Counted from the first letter of the stretch, positions 52,597 to 61,820 are shown. The stretch is DNA of 64,000 nucleotides from Lysobacter sp. KIS68-7 (GCF_021284745.1 NZ_CP089925.1:2913001-2977000); one strand, 5' to 3'. Translations and numbers: made by a program. The notes: generated from the letters alone by a model not told the origin.

Positions 52597-52700
52597 GCGG
52601 CGGCCGCACAGTCGTTCCACCCGCGTTGGCGTGTGTGTCCGCACTGCATGCACGACGCGGCCCTCCCCTCCCTGCCAGGCCTGTCCTGCCGAGGTGTTCC

Positions 52701-53273
52701 ATGACTCGTACGTTATTGCTCGTCGCGGCGCTCGGCGCCGCATTGGTGCCCGAACTCGCGAGCGCGAAGGAGAAGCACGCGGCGGCCGCCGCGCCAGCCT
52801 CCGACAAATCGATCATCGACAGCGCGATGCGCGCGGCCCCCGCCAAGGTCTCCGCCGGCGCGAAGATCGTCGCCTTCGACGACAAGGGCCAGATGCGCAC
52901 CGTGCGCGAAGGCAGCAACGGCTTCACCTGCATGGCCGACAACCCCGAGACGCCCGGCCCCGATCCGATGTGCGTGGATGCCGCGGCGATGGACTGGGCC
53001 GGCGCGTGGATGTCGAAGAAGGACCCGACCGCCGGCAAGGTCGGCCTGGCGTACATGCTCGAAGGCGGCACGGATGCGAGCAACACCGATCCGTATGCGA
53101 AGGCGCCGACGAAGGAGAACCACTGGATCAAGACCGGACCGCACGTGATGGTGGTCGGTGCCGAACCCGCGTTCTACGACCAGTATCCGAAGAGCCCGGA
53201 TCCGGATACGTCGATGCCCTACGTCATGTGGGCAGGCACGCCCTACCAGCACCTGATGGTGCCGACCCACTGA
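52701..53273 (+). CDS. Small secreted protein of unknown function
   Basis: The product has 190 aa from ATG 52701 (GAGGT upstream). Signal peptide ending ELASA. The mature part begins Lys/Ala-rich, then VSAGAKIVAFDDKGQMRTVREGSNGFTCM, MCVDAAAMDW and GLAYMLEGGTDASNTDP. Two Cys in the FTCMADNPE...DPMCVD segment could pair. The C-terminal portion KTGPHVMVVGAEPAFYDQYP, PYVMWAGTPYQHLMVP is typical of a family seen in many Proteobacteria without known function. A good terminator follows. Confidence 0.78.
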   Translation: MTRTLLLVAALGAALVPELASAKEKHAAAAAPASDKSIIDSAMRAAPAKVSAGAKIVAFDDKGQMRTVREGSNGFTCMADNPETPGPDPMCVDAAAMDWAGAWMSKKDPTAGKVGLAYMLEGGTDASNTDPYAKAPTKENHWIKTGPHVMVVGAEPAFYDQYPKSPDPDTSMPYVMWAGTPYQHLMVPTH

Positions 53274-53296
53274 CGCGCGCGCACCGCGCATGAAAA

Positions 53297-53322
53297 AAGG
53301 CCCCCGGTTTCCCGGGGGCCTT
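53297..53322. terminator. Bidirectional intrinsic terminator
   Basis: An 11-bp perfect stem (aaggcccccgg / ccgggggcctt) with a TTTC loop, A's on the left and tcttgttt on the right, between convergent genes ending at 53273 and 53350. Confidence 0.9.
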
Positions 53323-53349
53323 CTTGTTTGCCGACGAGGGCAGACAGTC

Positions 53350-54459
53350 TTACTGGAACTTGTTCGTACCGATCGTGGCGATGGCGCCGCCGCGGATCAG
53401 GACGTCGCGCTCGATCTTCGACGTCCAGCCGGTCTGCGTGAACGGCGTGCGCGTCTTGGCGCCGAGGCGCGTGTAGTTCTGGTACGACAGGTTGTTGCTG
53501 TGGTTCACGCCGTTGGTGCCGGTGTTGTAGACAACGCCCGTCGCCGAGTTCAGGCGGAAGGTGTTGTTGGTGACCGTCAGGTTGGACGTGCCGTTGGTGC
53601 CCAGGCCGAGCGAACCATTCTTCTCCAGCGTGCAGCCGGTGATGGTGATCGCGCTCGTGCGCTGCCAGATGTTGACGCCGTACTTCTTGTTGTCGTTCAT
53701 GCGGCAGTTCTGGATCAGGATGTTCGAGCAGGTGTAGCCCGCATCCGGCTCGATGTCGATGCCGCACTCCGGCGCCGTGCCCTGCGTGAAGCTGAACTCG
53801 GAGTCGTACACCTTGACGTTGGTGCAGTTGGTGATCGACAGGCCCTGGCGACGGTTCTGCGTGGAGATGATGTTGGCGATGACGACGTCGCTGGCCGCGC
53901 CGCCGACGCACACGCCGTCACCCGTGCACTTGGACACGCGCAGGTCGCGGATCGTGACGCGCTTGCCGCCGAGGCACTGGATGCCGTGGCCCCACTCGTG
54001 GGTGCTCGTGCCCGAATAGACGTGCGTGTCGCGGTCGCCGACCAGCTGGCCGCCGGCGATTTCGACGTCGGACTTGTCGTTGATGTAGAGGATGTAGTTG
54101 CGGATCAGGTTGTTGGTCTTCGCCTTCAGGATCGCATTCGGATCCATCTGCAGCAGCATCGAGCTGCGCAGGTTGATCTTCTTGTTGGTGTCGATCATGT
54201 AGGTGCCGGCCGGGATCTGCACGATGCCGCCCGCGGTCGGGAGCGAGTTGATGGCGGCCTGGATGGCGGCCGTATCGTCGTGCACGCCGTCGCCGATGGC
54301 GCCGTAGTTCTTGACGTTGCGGACCGTGGTGCCACGGGCACGCGACGGCGGGGTGGTGAGCGCGAAGGCCGGCATGGCAACGCCACCGATAAACAGGGGC
54401 ACCGCGACCAGGGCGGAGTTCTTGATGAAGGCGCGACGGCCGACGTTCGTGTTCAACAT
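53350..54459 (-). CDS. Tat-exported right-handed beta-helix protein, paralog of 3766-4863
   Basis: The product has 369 aa from ATG 54459 (AGAGGT upstream). Tat signal VGRRAFIKNS followed by a hydrophobic stretch ending MPAFA. Mature start VKNYGAIGDGVHDDTAAIQ, then the same rungs as the first copy: GGQLVGDRDTH, EWGHGI, VTIRDLRVSKCTGDGVC, NRRQGLSITNC, and NTGTNGVNHSNNLSYQNYTRLGA. The two are clearly paralogs about 49 kb apart, differing mainly in the loops and signal region. A polysaccharide-binding or -degrading role is likely; the substrate is unknown. Confidence 0.85.
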   Translation of the reverse strand: MLNTNVGRRAFIKNSALVAVPLFIGGVAMPAFALTTPPSRARGTTVRNVKNYGAIGDGVHDDTAAIQAAINSLPTAGGIVQIPAGTYMIDTNKKINLRSSMLLQMDPNAILKAKTNNLIRNYILYINDKSDVEIAGGQLVGDRDTHVYSGTSTHEWGHGIQCLGGKRVTIRDLRVSKCTGDGVCVGGAASDVVIANIISTQNRRQGLSITNCTNVKVYDSEFSFTQGTAPECGIDIEPDAGYTCSNILIQNCRMNDNKKYGVNIWQRTSAITITGCTLEKNGSLGLGTNGTSNLTVTNNTFRLNSATGVVYNTGTNGVNHSNNLSYQNYTRLGAKTRTPFTQTGWTSKIERDVLIRGGAIATIGTNKFQ

Positions 54460-54823
54460 GATGTTGTGACCTCTATGACCAGATGATTCGCCGGTGTGCC
54501 CCGGAGCGAGGGCAAATGTAGAGGACACGTGAAGCTTGGAAAGCGCGAAATCGCAAAACTGCGGATTGCGCCGAACTTATTGTTCAGTTTGATGTTCCTG
54601 AATGCGATTTTCGTGCGATTTAGCGAGTGTGATCCGTTCGTTAAGCCACCTGAAGTGCGCAAACTTTCACGCGCAAGCGACAGTGGAATGTGTTGGGGAT
54701 GCGTGAAATCCGAGGGGCCTGACCACTGATTCCGGGGCGCGATGCCCCCGTTGCCGGATTCAGGAAGCTGGCGTAGCGTGAAGGCCGCAGGGGGCGTCCT
54801 GCCCCCGGTCAGGGAGATCAGGC
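54460..54823. other. Intergenic promoter region, AT-rich
   Basis: About 360 bases without a convincing gene. The stretch 54560-54690 has many A/T runs (aacttattgttcagtttgatg, cgattttcgtgcgatttagc) and is much less GC-rich than its surroundings. It carries the promoter of the minus-strand beta-helix gene and of exbD on the plus strand; boxes could not be fixed with confidence. Confidence 0.45.
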
Positions 54824-55231
54824 ATGGCGACACACGCATTCGCTTCCGCGCCCCGGGACCGCGCCTTCGCGGACATCAACATCACCCCGCTCGTCGACGT
54901 CATGCTGGTCCTGCTCATCATTTTCATGGTGGCCGCGCCCACGCTGAGCCGTGCCGTGCAGTTCGACCTGCCCCGCCCGAACCCCAACCCGCCCACCGTC
55001 AACGACAAGATCAAGCTCGGCATCCAGGCCGACGGATCGATCACCTGGAACGGCGCCGTGCAGCCTTACAGCGCATTGCAGGCCCTGATGGCGGTGGAAG
55101 CGCAGCGTGATCCCGCGCATCCGCCCACCCTGGTCATCAAGGCCAGCGGCGATGCGGACTACGGCGTGGTGACGCGCGTGCTCGCCCTGGCGCGTTCGGC
55201 GGAGCTGGATCGGATCGCGTTCGAGCAATAG
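54824..55231 (+). CDS. exbD: ExbD/TolR-family protein (orphan)
   Basis: The product has 135 aa from ATG 54824 (AGGGAG upstream). Short cytosolic N-terminus, one membrane segment INITPLVDVMLVLLIIFMV with the essential Asp of the proton channel, then a periplasmic domain (LGIQADGSITWNGAVQPY, TLVIKASGDADYGVVTRVL). Proton-driven partner of ExbB/TolQ that powers TonB or TolA. No exbB or tonB gene is adjacent, so it must work with a partner elsewhere. Single gene, divergent from the beta-helix protein. Confidence 0.93.
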   Translation: MATHAFASAPRDRAFADINITPLVDVMLVLLIIFMVAAPTLSRAVQFDLPRPNPNPPTVNDKIKLGIQADGSITWNGAVQPYSALQALMAVEAQRDPAHPPTLVIKASGDADYGVVTRVLALARSAELDRIAFEQ

Positions 55232-55252
55232 CGGCCGCGGGAAGCGGCTCGC

Positions 55253-55645
55253 CTAGTGCAGGTGGAAGCCTTCGCGCCGGGCGAGCCGCCATCCCCAGAT
55301 CCCGCAGGCAAGGATCACGAGGTTGCCGACGAAGTCGAGCAGCATCCAGCGCGTGAAGATCGGCACCACGAAGTAGAAGTACATGTTGAACGCGAAGAAC
55401 GGGATCGACCCGAGCAGGCCGAAGGCGAGGAAGGTCTTCGGCGTGAACTTCGCGAACCAGATCAGCACGCCGCACAGCATCGCCTGCGCACCGAAGCAGG
55501 CGATGAACACCGCAGAGGTCGCGTTGAGCACCTGGTGTTCCGGCCGGATGGCGAGCGACTCCACCATGCGCGGTTGCAACAGGCACCACGCGCCGAGCAC
55601 GAGGAACACCAGGGCCAGGATGCGCTGGAGCGTGTGGGCGCGCAT
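55253..55645 (-). CDS. Small four-helix membrane protein
   Basis: The product has 130 aa from ATG 55645. Hydrophobic segments near residues 8-24, 43-62, 68-88 and 98-118; basic cytosolic end RRE. No family motif was recognised. Nine bases separate it from the upstream beta-lactamase-fold gene, so the two form an operon. Confidence 0.75.
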   Translation of the reverse strand: MRAHTLQRILALVFLVLGAWCLLQPRMVESLAIRPEHQVLNATSAVFIACFGAQAMLCGVLIWFAKFTPKTFLAFGLLGSIPFFAFNMYFYFVVPIFTRWMLLDFVGNLVILACGIWGWRLARREGFHLH

Positions 55646-55654
55646 GCCCGGAGC

Positions 55655-57211
55655 TTAACCCGGACAGTCCCCCGTCCGCGCGAAATCCAGGTCCTCGTAA
55701 TCTGAGCTGAAATCGCCTTCCGGATCGGTCTTGCGCATGCGCATGTGGCCGCCGTCGAAATCGAGCCAGGCTTCCATGTCGACGAGGTCGTCATCCCAGT
55801 CCACGAGCCAGTGCTCGCCCACGCGCACCAGCGTGCCCAGCATCTTCGGCGACTTCTCCGATGCGAAGCGCAGGCGCCCGCCGTCCGGGCACAGCCGCAC
55901 GGTGCCGAACCACGGGTCCTTCCAGGTGCCCATGCGCGCGGCATCGAACGGCGGCGCGAGCGCGACGCGTGGTTGCGTGGGCGCCGCGGCGGCCGGCTTC
56001 TGCGCGGACGTTGACGACGGCGCCGACTCGGCGGCCAGCAGGCCGGCGTACTTCGCCACCGTCGGTTGCGATTCCGGCGACGTGAATTCCTTCATCAACA
56101 CTTCGCCAAGCACCGTGCGCGCATCGTCCGCATCGGCGTTGATCATGAAGACGAACCCGCTCTTTCGATCAGGCAGCATCGCCATCATCGAATACATGCC
56201 CGACAGCGTGCCGGTGTGCGAGACCGTCCATTGCCCGTCGACGTCCGCCATGCGGAAGCCATAGCCGTACGCATACACATGCGCGTTGTCCCAGCGCTTG
56301 CGCCGCGCGGACAAGGGCATGATCGTGCGCGGCGTCTGCATTTCGCGACGCTGGTCTTCCGACAGCCACGCCAGCTGCTTCGCATCCGGCACGAGCCAGT
56401 TGCGCATCCACACCAGCATGTCGTCCAGGCTGCAGCGGATGCCGCCCGCGGGCGCGGAGGCGATCGCCGGCACCTGCGGCGGATCGACGTTGCCCGGCAC
56501 GTAACGCCCGTCCACCTGCACGTGCGGCTGCGCCACTTCGCCCGCCGCGCTGCGATCGAACGCGCCGACGCGGCAATGCGTCATGCCGAGCGGATCGAAG
56601 ATCTCGCGCTTGACGAGCGTTTCGTACGGCGCGCCACCCGCTGCCGCGGCGACTTCACCGGCGACGACATACAACAGGTTGTCGTAGGCATACCCCGCGC
56701 GGAAGCCATAGGCCGGCTTGATGTACGCCAGCCCGTGCACGATGTCCTCGCGCGTGAAGTTGTTCGGCTCTGGCCACAACATCAAATCGCCGCCGCCTTC
56801 GGGCAGGCCGCTGTTGTGGATCAGCAGGTCGCGCACGCGCATCTCGCGCGTGACCCAGGGATCGTTCATCCGGAAATCCGGCAGGTACTTGATGACCGGA
56901 TCGTCCCAGCGCAGCTTGCCCTGCTCCACCAGGCGCGCGAGCACACTGGCGGTCATCGCCTTGCTGTTCGATGCGATCTTGAAGATCGAGCGCGAGGAGA
57001 TCTTCCCGTCCTTGCCGGCTTCCAGGTCACCGACCGTGCGCGTGTAGACCACCTGCCCGTCCCGGACCACGCCGACGGCGAGCCCCGGCAGGTGGTACTG
57101 CGCGACGATGTCGTCGACCACCTTGTCGTAGGTGGCATTCGTCGCAGGCGCGGCCGCATGCGCCAGCCCCGCCACGCACCACGCCACCGCGAACGCCAGG
57201 ACTCGTTTCAT
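55655..57211 (-). CDS. Beta-lactamase-fold serine hydrolase (class C/DD-peptidase-like)
   Basis: The product has 518 aa from ATG 57211 (GGAGGAG upstream). Signal peptide ending LAHA. Serine beta-lactamase motifs: SNSKAM (SxxK) near residue 82, YAYDN for the YxN element near 180, and HTGTLSG (HTG triad replacing KTG) near 335. A C-terminal ~100-residue extension (WFGTVRLCPDGGRLRFASEKSPKM) follows the hydrolase domain, as in esterase/peptidase members of this fold. It probably acts on peptide or ester bonds in the periplasm rather than on antibiotics. The second operon gene is the small membrane protein. Confidence 0.85.
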   Translation of the reverse strand: MKRVLAFAVAWCVAGLAHAAAPATNATYDKVVDDIVAQYHLPGLAVGVVRDGQVVYTRTVGDLEAGKDGKISSRSIFKIASNSKAMTASVLARLVEQGKLRWDDPVIKYLPDFRMNDPWVTREMRVRDLLIHNSGLPEGGGDLMLWPEPNNFTREDIVHGLAYIKPAYGFRAGYAYDNLLYVVAGEVAAAAGGAPYETLVKREIFDPLGMTHCRVGAFDRSAAGEVAQPHVQVDGRYVPGNVDPPQVPAIASAPAGGIRCSLDDMLVWMRNWLVPDAKQLAWLSEDQRREMQTPRTIMPLSARRKRWDNAHVYAYGYGFRMADVDGQWTVSHTGTLSGMYSMMAMLPDRKSGFVFMINADADDARTVLGEVLMKEFTSPESQPTVAKYAGLLAAESAPSSTSAQKPAAAAPTQPRVALAPPFDAARMGTWKDPWFGTVRLCPDGGRLRFASEKSPKMLGTLVRVGEHWLVDWDDDLVDMEAWLDFDGGHMRMRKTDPEGDFSSDYEDLDFARTGDCPG

Positions 57212-57225
57212 CGAATCGCTCCTCC

Positions 57226-57254
57226 AAAAAAAGGGGCGGCCGCGGAGGCCGCCC
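57226..57254 (-). terminator. Intrinsic terminator of the Oar-like receptor gene
   Basis: On the minus strand, an 8-bp stem (gggcggcc / ggccgccc) with a 5-base loop is followed by seven T's (A run at 57226-57232). It lies 25 bases after the stop of the gene at 57279-60191 and before the beta-lactamase-fold gene. Confidence 0.88.
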
Positions 57255-57278
57255 ACAAGAGGGGTACCGCACCGTTGC

Positions 57279-60191
57279 TCAGAAATCCAGCGACACCGTG
57301 AGTTGCCCATACCGGGCCTGCTGGTATCCCGTGCCTTGCAGGAAGAACGGATTCGGCGTGCCGATCTGGTCTTCCGATTCCAGGTCCTCGATCACCTCGG
57401 TCACCCTCTGCTGGTTCAGGAGGTTGTAGATCGCGAACTTCACGCGAAGCTCCGCGTTGCCGAAGGTCTTCAGGTAGGTGAGGTTCGTGCCGAGGTCGAA
57501 GGTCCACGGCAGTCGGCCGTAGGTGCCGCGCTCATGCAACTGGTACACGCGCTGGGCGTTGGGCGCATCGCAGTTCGCGATGCACACGTACTGGCTGTGG
57601 AACTCCGTGCTGTCGAACGGATTGGCGGCGCCGAACGCGCTGATCGGACGACCCGAACGCGCATCGAGCGTCGCACCGACCTGCCAGTTGTCGTTGAACG
57701 CGTAGGTGCCGCGCAACTTCACCTGGTGGCGTCGATCGTTCGGCAGGTAACCGAAGGCGTTGTAGTTCACCCACGGATTGTCGAAGGCTTCGGTGCGGCC
57801 GCTGTCGGAGAAGTTCGTGTCGGAGTTGACCGGACCTTCGGCGTTGCCCTTGCTGTAGGCCAACGTGTAGGACGCGTTGAACGCCCACTTGTTGTCCCAG
57901 GCGCGGTCCAACTCGAATTCCAGGGCGCTGTAGGAGCGGCGCGGCTTGTCCCAGCCGACGATGCCGAGGATGTTGCCGTCCTCGTCGTACTTCACCCAGC
58001 CGGTCTTGTTCGTGTCGATGTTGATCCAGCTGTCGTTGGTGCCGTCGCAGTCCGTGTCGCCGTAGACCGTCAGCTCCTTGCCCGGGTTGGCCATCGCGAA
58101 GAAATCCGTTTCGCAGTAGCCGTTCCAGGTGATCTCCATGTCGTCGATGGCGTTGTGCAGCTTGCGGTGGATGCCGCGCACGCCCCACGACCAGCTCGGC
58201 GTTAGTTGCTGCTGGAAGCCCAGGATCAGCTCGTCCTGGTAGACGGGATCCATGTCCGCGTCGACTTCGCCGCGCACGTCCGGCACGCTGCCGTCGCCCT
58301 GCGACACATCGACCGGGCCGATCTGCTCGCCGAGGATCGGGATGTTGTCCGGCCCGAAGCCTTCGAACACATAGAACGTGCGGCGATCGAGGAACGGACC
58401 GGCCTGCTTGATGTTGATGACGTTCGCCACCGGCAGGAAGTAGCGGCCGACGTTGCCGAAGATCTTCATCGACGCATCGCCCTTCGGATCGAAGGAGAAG
58501 CCGAAGCGCGGCGCGATCATGTTGTCCATCTTGATGTAGCTGTTGCCCTGCCCGTCCTTGTTGTCGAAGCCTTCCACGCGGACGCCGAGGTTGAGCATCA
58601 GCTGGTCGGTGACCTGCCAGTTGTCCTCGAGGTAGTACGCCGAGTTGGTGGTCTCGAAGGTGCCGTTGTTGCGCACCTCGCGGGTGCGGACGTAGGCCGT
58701 GGCGCCCGCCGGGACCGGCGTGCCGTTGACGCGGCCGCTGCCCGGGATGTTGTTGACCTCGTAGCGCAGGCCCGGACCCGGGTAGTGGCTGTTGTAGTCG
58801 CTGGTGTTCTGCTCGTGGTCGTAGCCGAAGCGCAGCAGGTGCCCGTCCAGCTGCCATTCGAAGTCCAGGCGCGCGGCCTTGCGTTCGTCGCTGCGCGCGA
58901 TCACCGACGTGTTCGACGTACAACCGATGAAGTCGGAGCTGACGCGGCGGTCCTGCACCAGCGTGCACGAATCGTCGGTGAGGCTGTGCACGTTCGCGTT
59001 GCGCGTGTTCGAGCCGTACATCGCCTTCATCGAGAAGGTATCGGTGAAGTAACCGGTGTAGGACAACGCCCAGTTCTTGCCGCCGGATTCGTTGAACGTC
59101 GTGTTCTCGTAGGTGCGCGAACCGTCGGCCCCGACGTTGAAGCTGTCGGTGGTGAGGTCGTCGCTGTCGGAGAAGGCCAGGAACTCGACCAGGTTGTCGG
59201 CAGTGATCTGCCAGTCCAGCTTCGCGCCCCAGAAGGCGTTGTTCGAGTCGCCGTCGAAGAAGTTGGAGTTGCCGTCGTCGGTGTTCTGCGGCTGGTAGCT
59301 CCGCGCTTCATACATGCCGAAGAAGAACAGCTTGTCCTTGATCAGCGGACCGGACGCATACACGTTGAGGCTGGCGCTGTCGTATTGGTCGTAGCGCGAG
59401 ACGCGGCCCGGGTTGTCGTGCTGCGTGGACTGCAGCCAGCTCGGCTCCCACACCAGCTCGGCGCCGTACTTGAAGTCGTTCGTACCCGACTTGGTCACGG
59501 CGTTGATGACGCCACCGGTGGTGCGGCCGAACTCCACCGAGTAGCCGCCGGTCTTGACCTGGAACTCCTGGAAGAAGGAGAACGGCACGGACGAGAAGCC
59601 GACGCGGTTGTAGAAGTCGGTGACGTTCAGGCCGTTGATGTACACGGCGTTTTCCGCGACCGACGAACCGCCGAAGGACACGCCGCCGAATTCGCCGCGC
59701 ACCACGCCCGGCGCCAGCATCGCCACCGCGAGCGCATTGCGCTCCACCGGCAGGCGCTGCAGTTCTTCGAAGGTGATGTTGGTGGCCGACTCGGTGGACG
59801 TCAGGTCGATCGGGGACACGACGTTGGCGCCGATGACCTCGACCGTTTCGAGCTGGGCCGGGCCCGCCGTTTCGCCGAGATCGACGGAGAGCGTGTTGCC
59901 CAGGCTGACGTACACCGTCTTCGCCGTGCCGAGTGCGGCACCGCCCTTGCTCGCCGACACCGTGTATGTGCCGACCGCCAGGAAGGGGAAGCGGTAGTTG
60001 CCGTCGGCATCCGCCGTCACCGTGCGCACGTAGCCCGTTTCCGGGTTGCGCACCGTGACTTCGGCGCCGGCGGCGACGTGGCCGATGAGCGTGCCGTCGG
60101 TGTTGGCCGCGAATGCAGCCGGAATCGGTGCGGCCAGGACCACGGCCAGCGCGAGCCACAGAGAACTACGGTGCAACGCCCTGCTCTTCAT
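57279..60191 (-). CDS. TonB-dependent receptor, Oar-like with carboxypeptidase-regulatory N-domain
   Basis: The product has 970 aa. Signal peptide ending AAFA; an N-terminal Ig-like regulatory domain (VTVRNPETGYVRTVTADADGNYRFPFLAVGTYTVS) as in Oar/SusC-type receptors; then LETVEVIG as the TonB-box-like element, plug domain (TFEELQRLPVERNALAVAMLAPGV, NAVYINGLNVTDFYNR) and a large barrel ending LTVSLDF. A barrel segment has the motif YGDTDCDGTNDSW, which looks like a calcium-binding loop. Oar-type receptors handle proteins, peptides or large ligands. It follows the transglutaminase-like gene by 12 bases. Confidence 0.9.
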   Translation of the reverse strand: MKSRALHRSSLWLALAVVLAAPIPAAFAANTDGTLIGHVAAGAEVTVRNPETGYVRTVTADADGNYRFPFLAVGTYTVSASKGGAALGTAKTVYVSLGNTLSVDLGETAGPAQLETVEVIGANVVSPIDLTSTESATNITFEELQRLPVERNALAVAMLAPGVVRGEFGGVSFGGSSVAENAVYINGLNVTDFYNRVGFSSVPFSFFQEFQVKTGGYSVEFGRTTGGVINAVTKSGTNDFKYGAELVWEPSWLQSTQHDNPGRVSRYDQYDSASLNVYASGPLIKDKLFFFGMYEARSYQPQNTDDGNSNFFDGDSNNAFWGAKLDWQITADNLVEFLAFSDSDDLTTDSFNVGADGSRTYENTTFNESGGKNWALSYTGYFTDTFSMKAMYGSNTRNANVHSLTDDSCTLVQDRRVSSDFIGCTSNTSVIARSDERKAARLDFEWQLDGHLLRFGYDHEQNTSDYNSHYPGPGLRYEVNNIPGSGRVNGTPVPAGATAYVRTREVRNNGTFETTNSAYYLEDNWQVTDQLMLNLGVRVEGFDNKDGQGNSYIKMDNMIAPRFGFSFDPKGDASMKIFGNVGRYFLPVANVINIKQAGPFLDRRTFYVFEGFGPDNIPILGEQIGPVDVSQGDGSVPDVRGEVDADMDPVYQDELILGFQQQLTPSWSWGVRGIHRKLHNAIDDMEITWNGYCETDFFAMANPGKELTVYGDTDCDGTNDSWINIDTNKTGWVKYDEDGNILGIVGWDKPRRSYSALEFELDRAWDNKWAFNASYTLAYSKGNAEGPVNSDTNFSDSGRTEAFDNPWVNYNAFGYLPNDRRHQVKLRGTYAFNDNWQVGATLDARSGRPISAFGAANPFDSTEFHSQYVCIANCDAPNAQRVYQLHERGTYGRLPWTFDLGTNLTYLKTFGNAELRVKFAIYNLLNQQRVTEVIEDLESEDQIGTPNPFFLQGTGYQQARYGQLTVSLDF

Positions 60192-60203
60192 TGCCTCTCC
60201 CCG

Positions 60204-61649
60204 TTAATGAGCCGGCACCAGGTGCCATTCGAAGTCGTAGTCGAACTGATCGAAGTACAGGTTCCCGCCCTTCCATTCGACTTCCCCGCGCTGCGAGTCG
60301 ACGGTTTCGGAGCGGAAGAACGTCTTGGCGGGCACGAACGGCTGGCTGTAGTCGTCGTTGAAGGCGACGCGATAGCCATCCAGTCCACCGAGGTAGAACC
60401 ACTCGGTCTTCGGATCGCCTTCGAGCTTGCCGAACGTCACGTCCATCGGCATCCAGCCGTAGGGGGCGAGGTACACCTGGCCCCAGTCGTGCAGGTTCCA
60501 GTAATCGGTGGGCGAGAACATCATCCCCGACTGCCAGCGCGCGGGGATGCCGTTCAATCGCAGCAACGTGATGAGTAACAGCGTCTGCTGGCCGCAGTCG
60601 CCGTGGTGCGCGTGCAGCGTGTAGTCGCTGATGTTGGAGAGCGTGGAGTACTCGCGCGCGCCGGCCCACGGGAACTTGTCGTCGACCAGGGCGAAGAGCT
60701 TCTGCGCGATGCGATACGGGTTCTTTTCATCGCCGACGGTGGCGCGCGAGAGTGCACGCAGGTCGTCGGTGAACACCACGTGCGGGGCGCGCTCGGACAG
60801 GAACGGCGCGAGCTCGGTGCGCTGCGCGTCGGTGAGCGGCACGACCTCGTCGGCGTCGATCGGATGCGACTGCGCCGAGATCGTGACCTCGTAGGTGACG
60901 TCGAACTTCGTCGGCTTGCCCGCGACGGCCTTGCCTTCCATGTAGGCGGTGCGCTGCATCGTCGTCGCGGGCGCGACCTGCGCATTGGCGGGCGTGCTCG
61001 AGACGAACTTCACTTCGTCCTGCTGCCCGGCGATCTCGCGCGGATACGGGATCCAGGCGCGGATCGTCTCGCCGGCCGGTACCGCATCGGCGTTGACGGT
61101 CAGCGATTGCGTGATGCGGAAACGCTGCGGCAGCACGCCGGCCTTGCCGGTCGCGATCGCCGCGTCATGGGCCTGCGTGTGGTGCGGATGCAGCGATTCC
61201 AGCGGGCTGTCGCGGAACACCGGCGGCTTGGCGCGGCGCGCGACGGCTTCCGGACTCAGGCGCCAGAGGTTGCCCACGGACCGATTGAAATAGCGCTTGT
61301 CGCCATCGATCGTCAGGTGTTCGAGCAGGCTGCGATCCCACTGCGCGAATTCGTCTTCGCGCAGGTCGGGGATGTTCTCCTTCAGCTTGGCGCGCACCTC
61401 GGCTTCCGTCAGGGGGAAATCCAGGTGGATGCGGCGCATGCGCTCCTTCTGGAAGAGCAGCGCATCGCGATCGGCGGGGCTGAGCGTCGTGGCCTTCAGG
61501 GCCGCATCGATGCGCGCGTCGGCTTCCTTGAAGTGACCGGCGTCGATCAGGGAGACGATGTCGGCGGGCGCCTGGCCGGGAAGCTCTGCCGCCCACGCGG
61601 CGGCGAAGGCGAGGCATGCCGCGATGCAAATCGCGGGCAATGGGGACAT
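60204..61649 (-). CDS. Transglutaminase-like domain protein, secreted
   Basis: The product has 481 aa from ATG 61649; the frame opens further upstream but a likely promoter at 61712-61740 lies within that stretch, so the first upstream ATGs are rejected. Signal peptide ending AAAWA. Near residues 350-420 sits a transglutaminase-like core: catalytic Cys in HGDCGQQTLLLITLLRLNGIPARW, His in NLHDWGQVYLAPYGWMPMD and a nearby Asp. The N-terminal part is helical and unassigned. Such proteins are often proteases or peptide-cleaving enzymes. Operon partner of the Oar-like receptor, suggesting digestion and uptake of one substrate. Confidence 0.82.
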   Translation of the reverse strand: MSPLPAICIAACLAFAAAWAAELPGQAPADIVSLIDAGHFKEADARIDAALKATTLSPADRDALLFQKERMRRIHLDFPLTEAEVRAKLKENIPDLREDEFAQWDRSLLEHLTIDGDKRYFNRSVGNLWRLSPEAVARRAKPPVFRDSPLESLHPHHTQAHDAAIATGKAGVLPQRFRITQSLTVNADAVPAGETIRAWIPYPREIAGQQDEVKFVSSTPANAQVAPATTMQRTAYMEGKAVAGKPTKFDVTYEVTISAQSHPIDADEVVPLTDAQRTELAPFLSERAPHVVFTDDLRALSRATVGDEKNPYRIAQKLFALVDDKFPWAGAREYSTLSNISDYTLHAHHGDCGQQTLLLITLLRLNGIPARWQSGMMFSPTDYWNLHDWGQVYLAPYGWMPMDVTFGKLEGDPKTEWFYLGGLDGYRVAFNDDYSQPFVPAKTFFRSETVDSQRGEVEWKGGNLYFDQFDYDFEWHLVPAH

Positions 61650-61711
61650 CAACCGGCGGGCGGCGACCTTGTCCAAGCGCAAACGACCTTCTGAAAGGCG
61701 GTGCGAGGCGC

Positions 61712-61740
61712 TGTGTAACATGCCCATCACAATCGGTCAA
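61712..61740 (-). promoter_or_regulatory. Candidate promoter of the transglutaminase/receptor operon
   Basis: Minus-strand TTGACC (61735-61740), a 17-base spacer and TACACA (61712-61717). It lies about 60 bases upstream of the chosen start 61649. Both boxes are weak-to-fair matches. Confidence 0.45.
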
Positions 61741-61820
61741 TAAATTATTCTTCCCTGCCGACGAGCGATGAATATATATTCCGACCACGCCCCGACCCGG
61801 GGCCGGGGCATGGGGACGGG

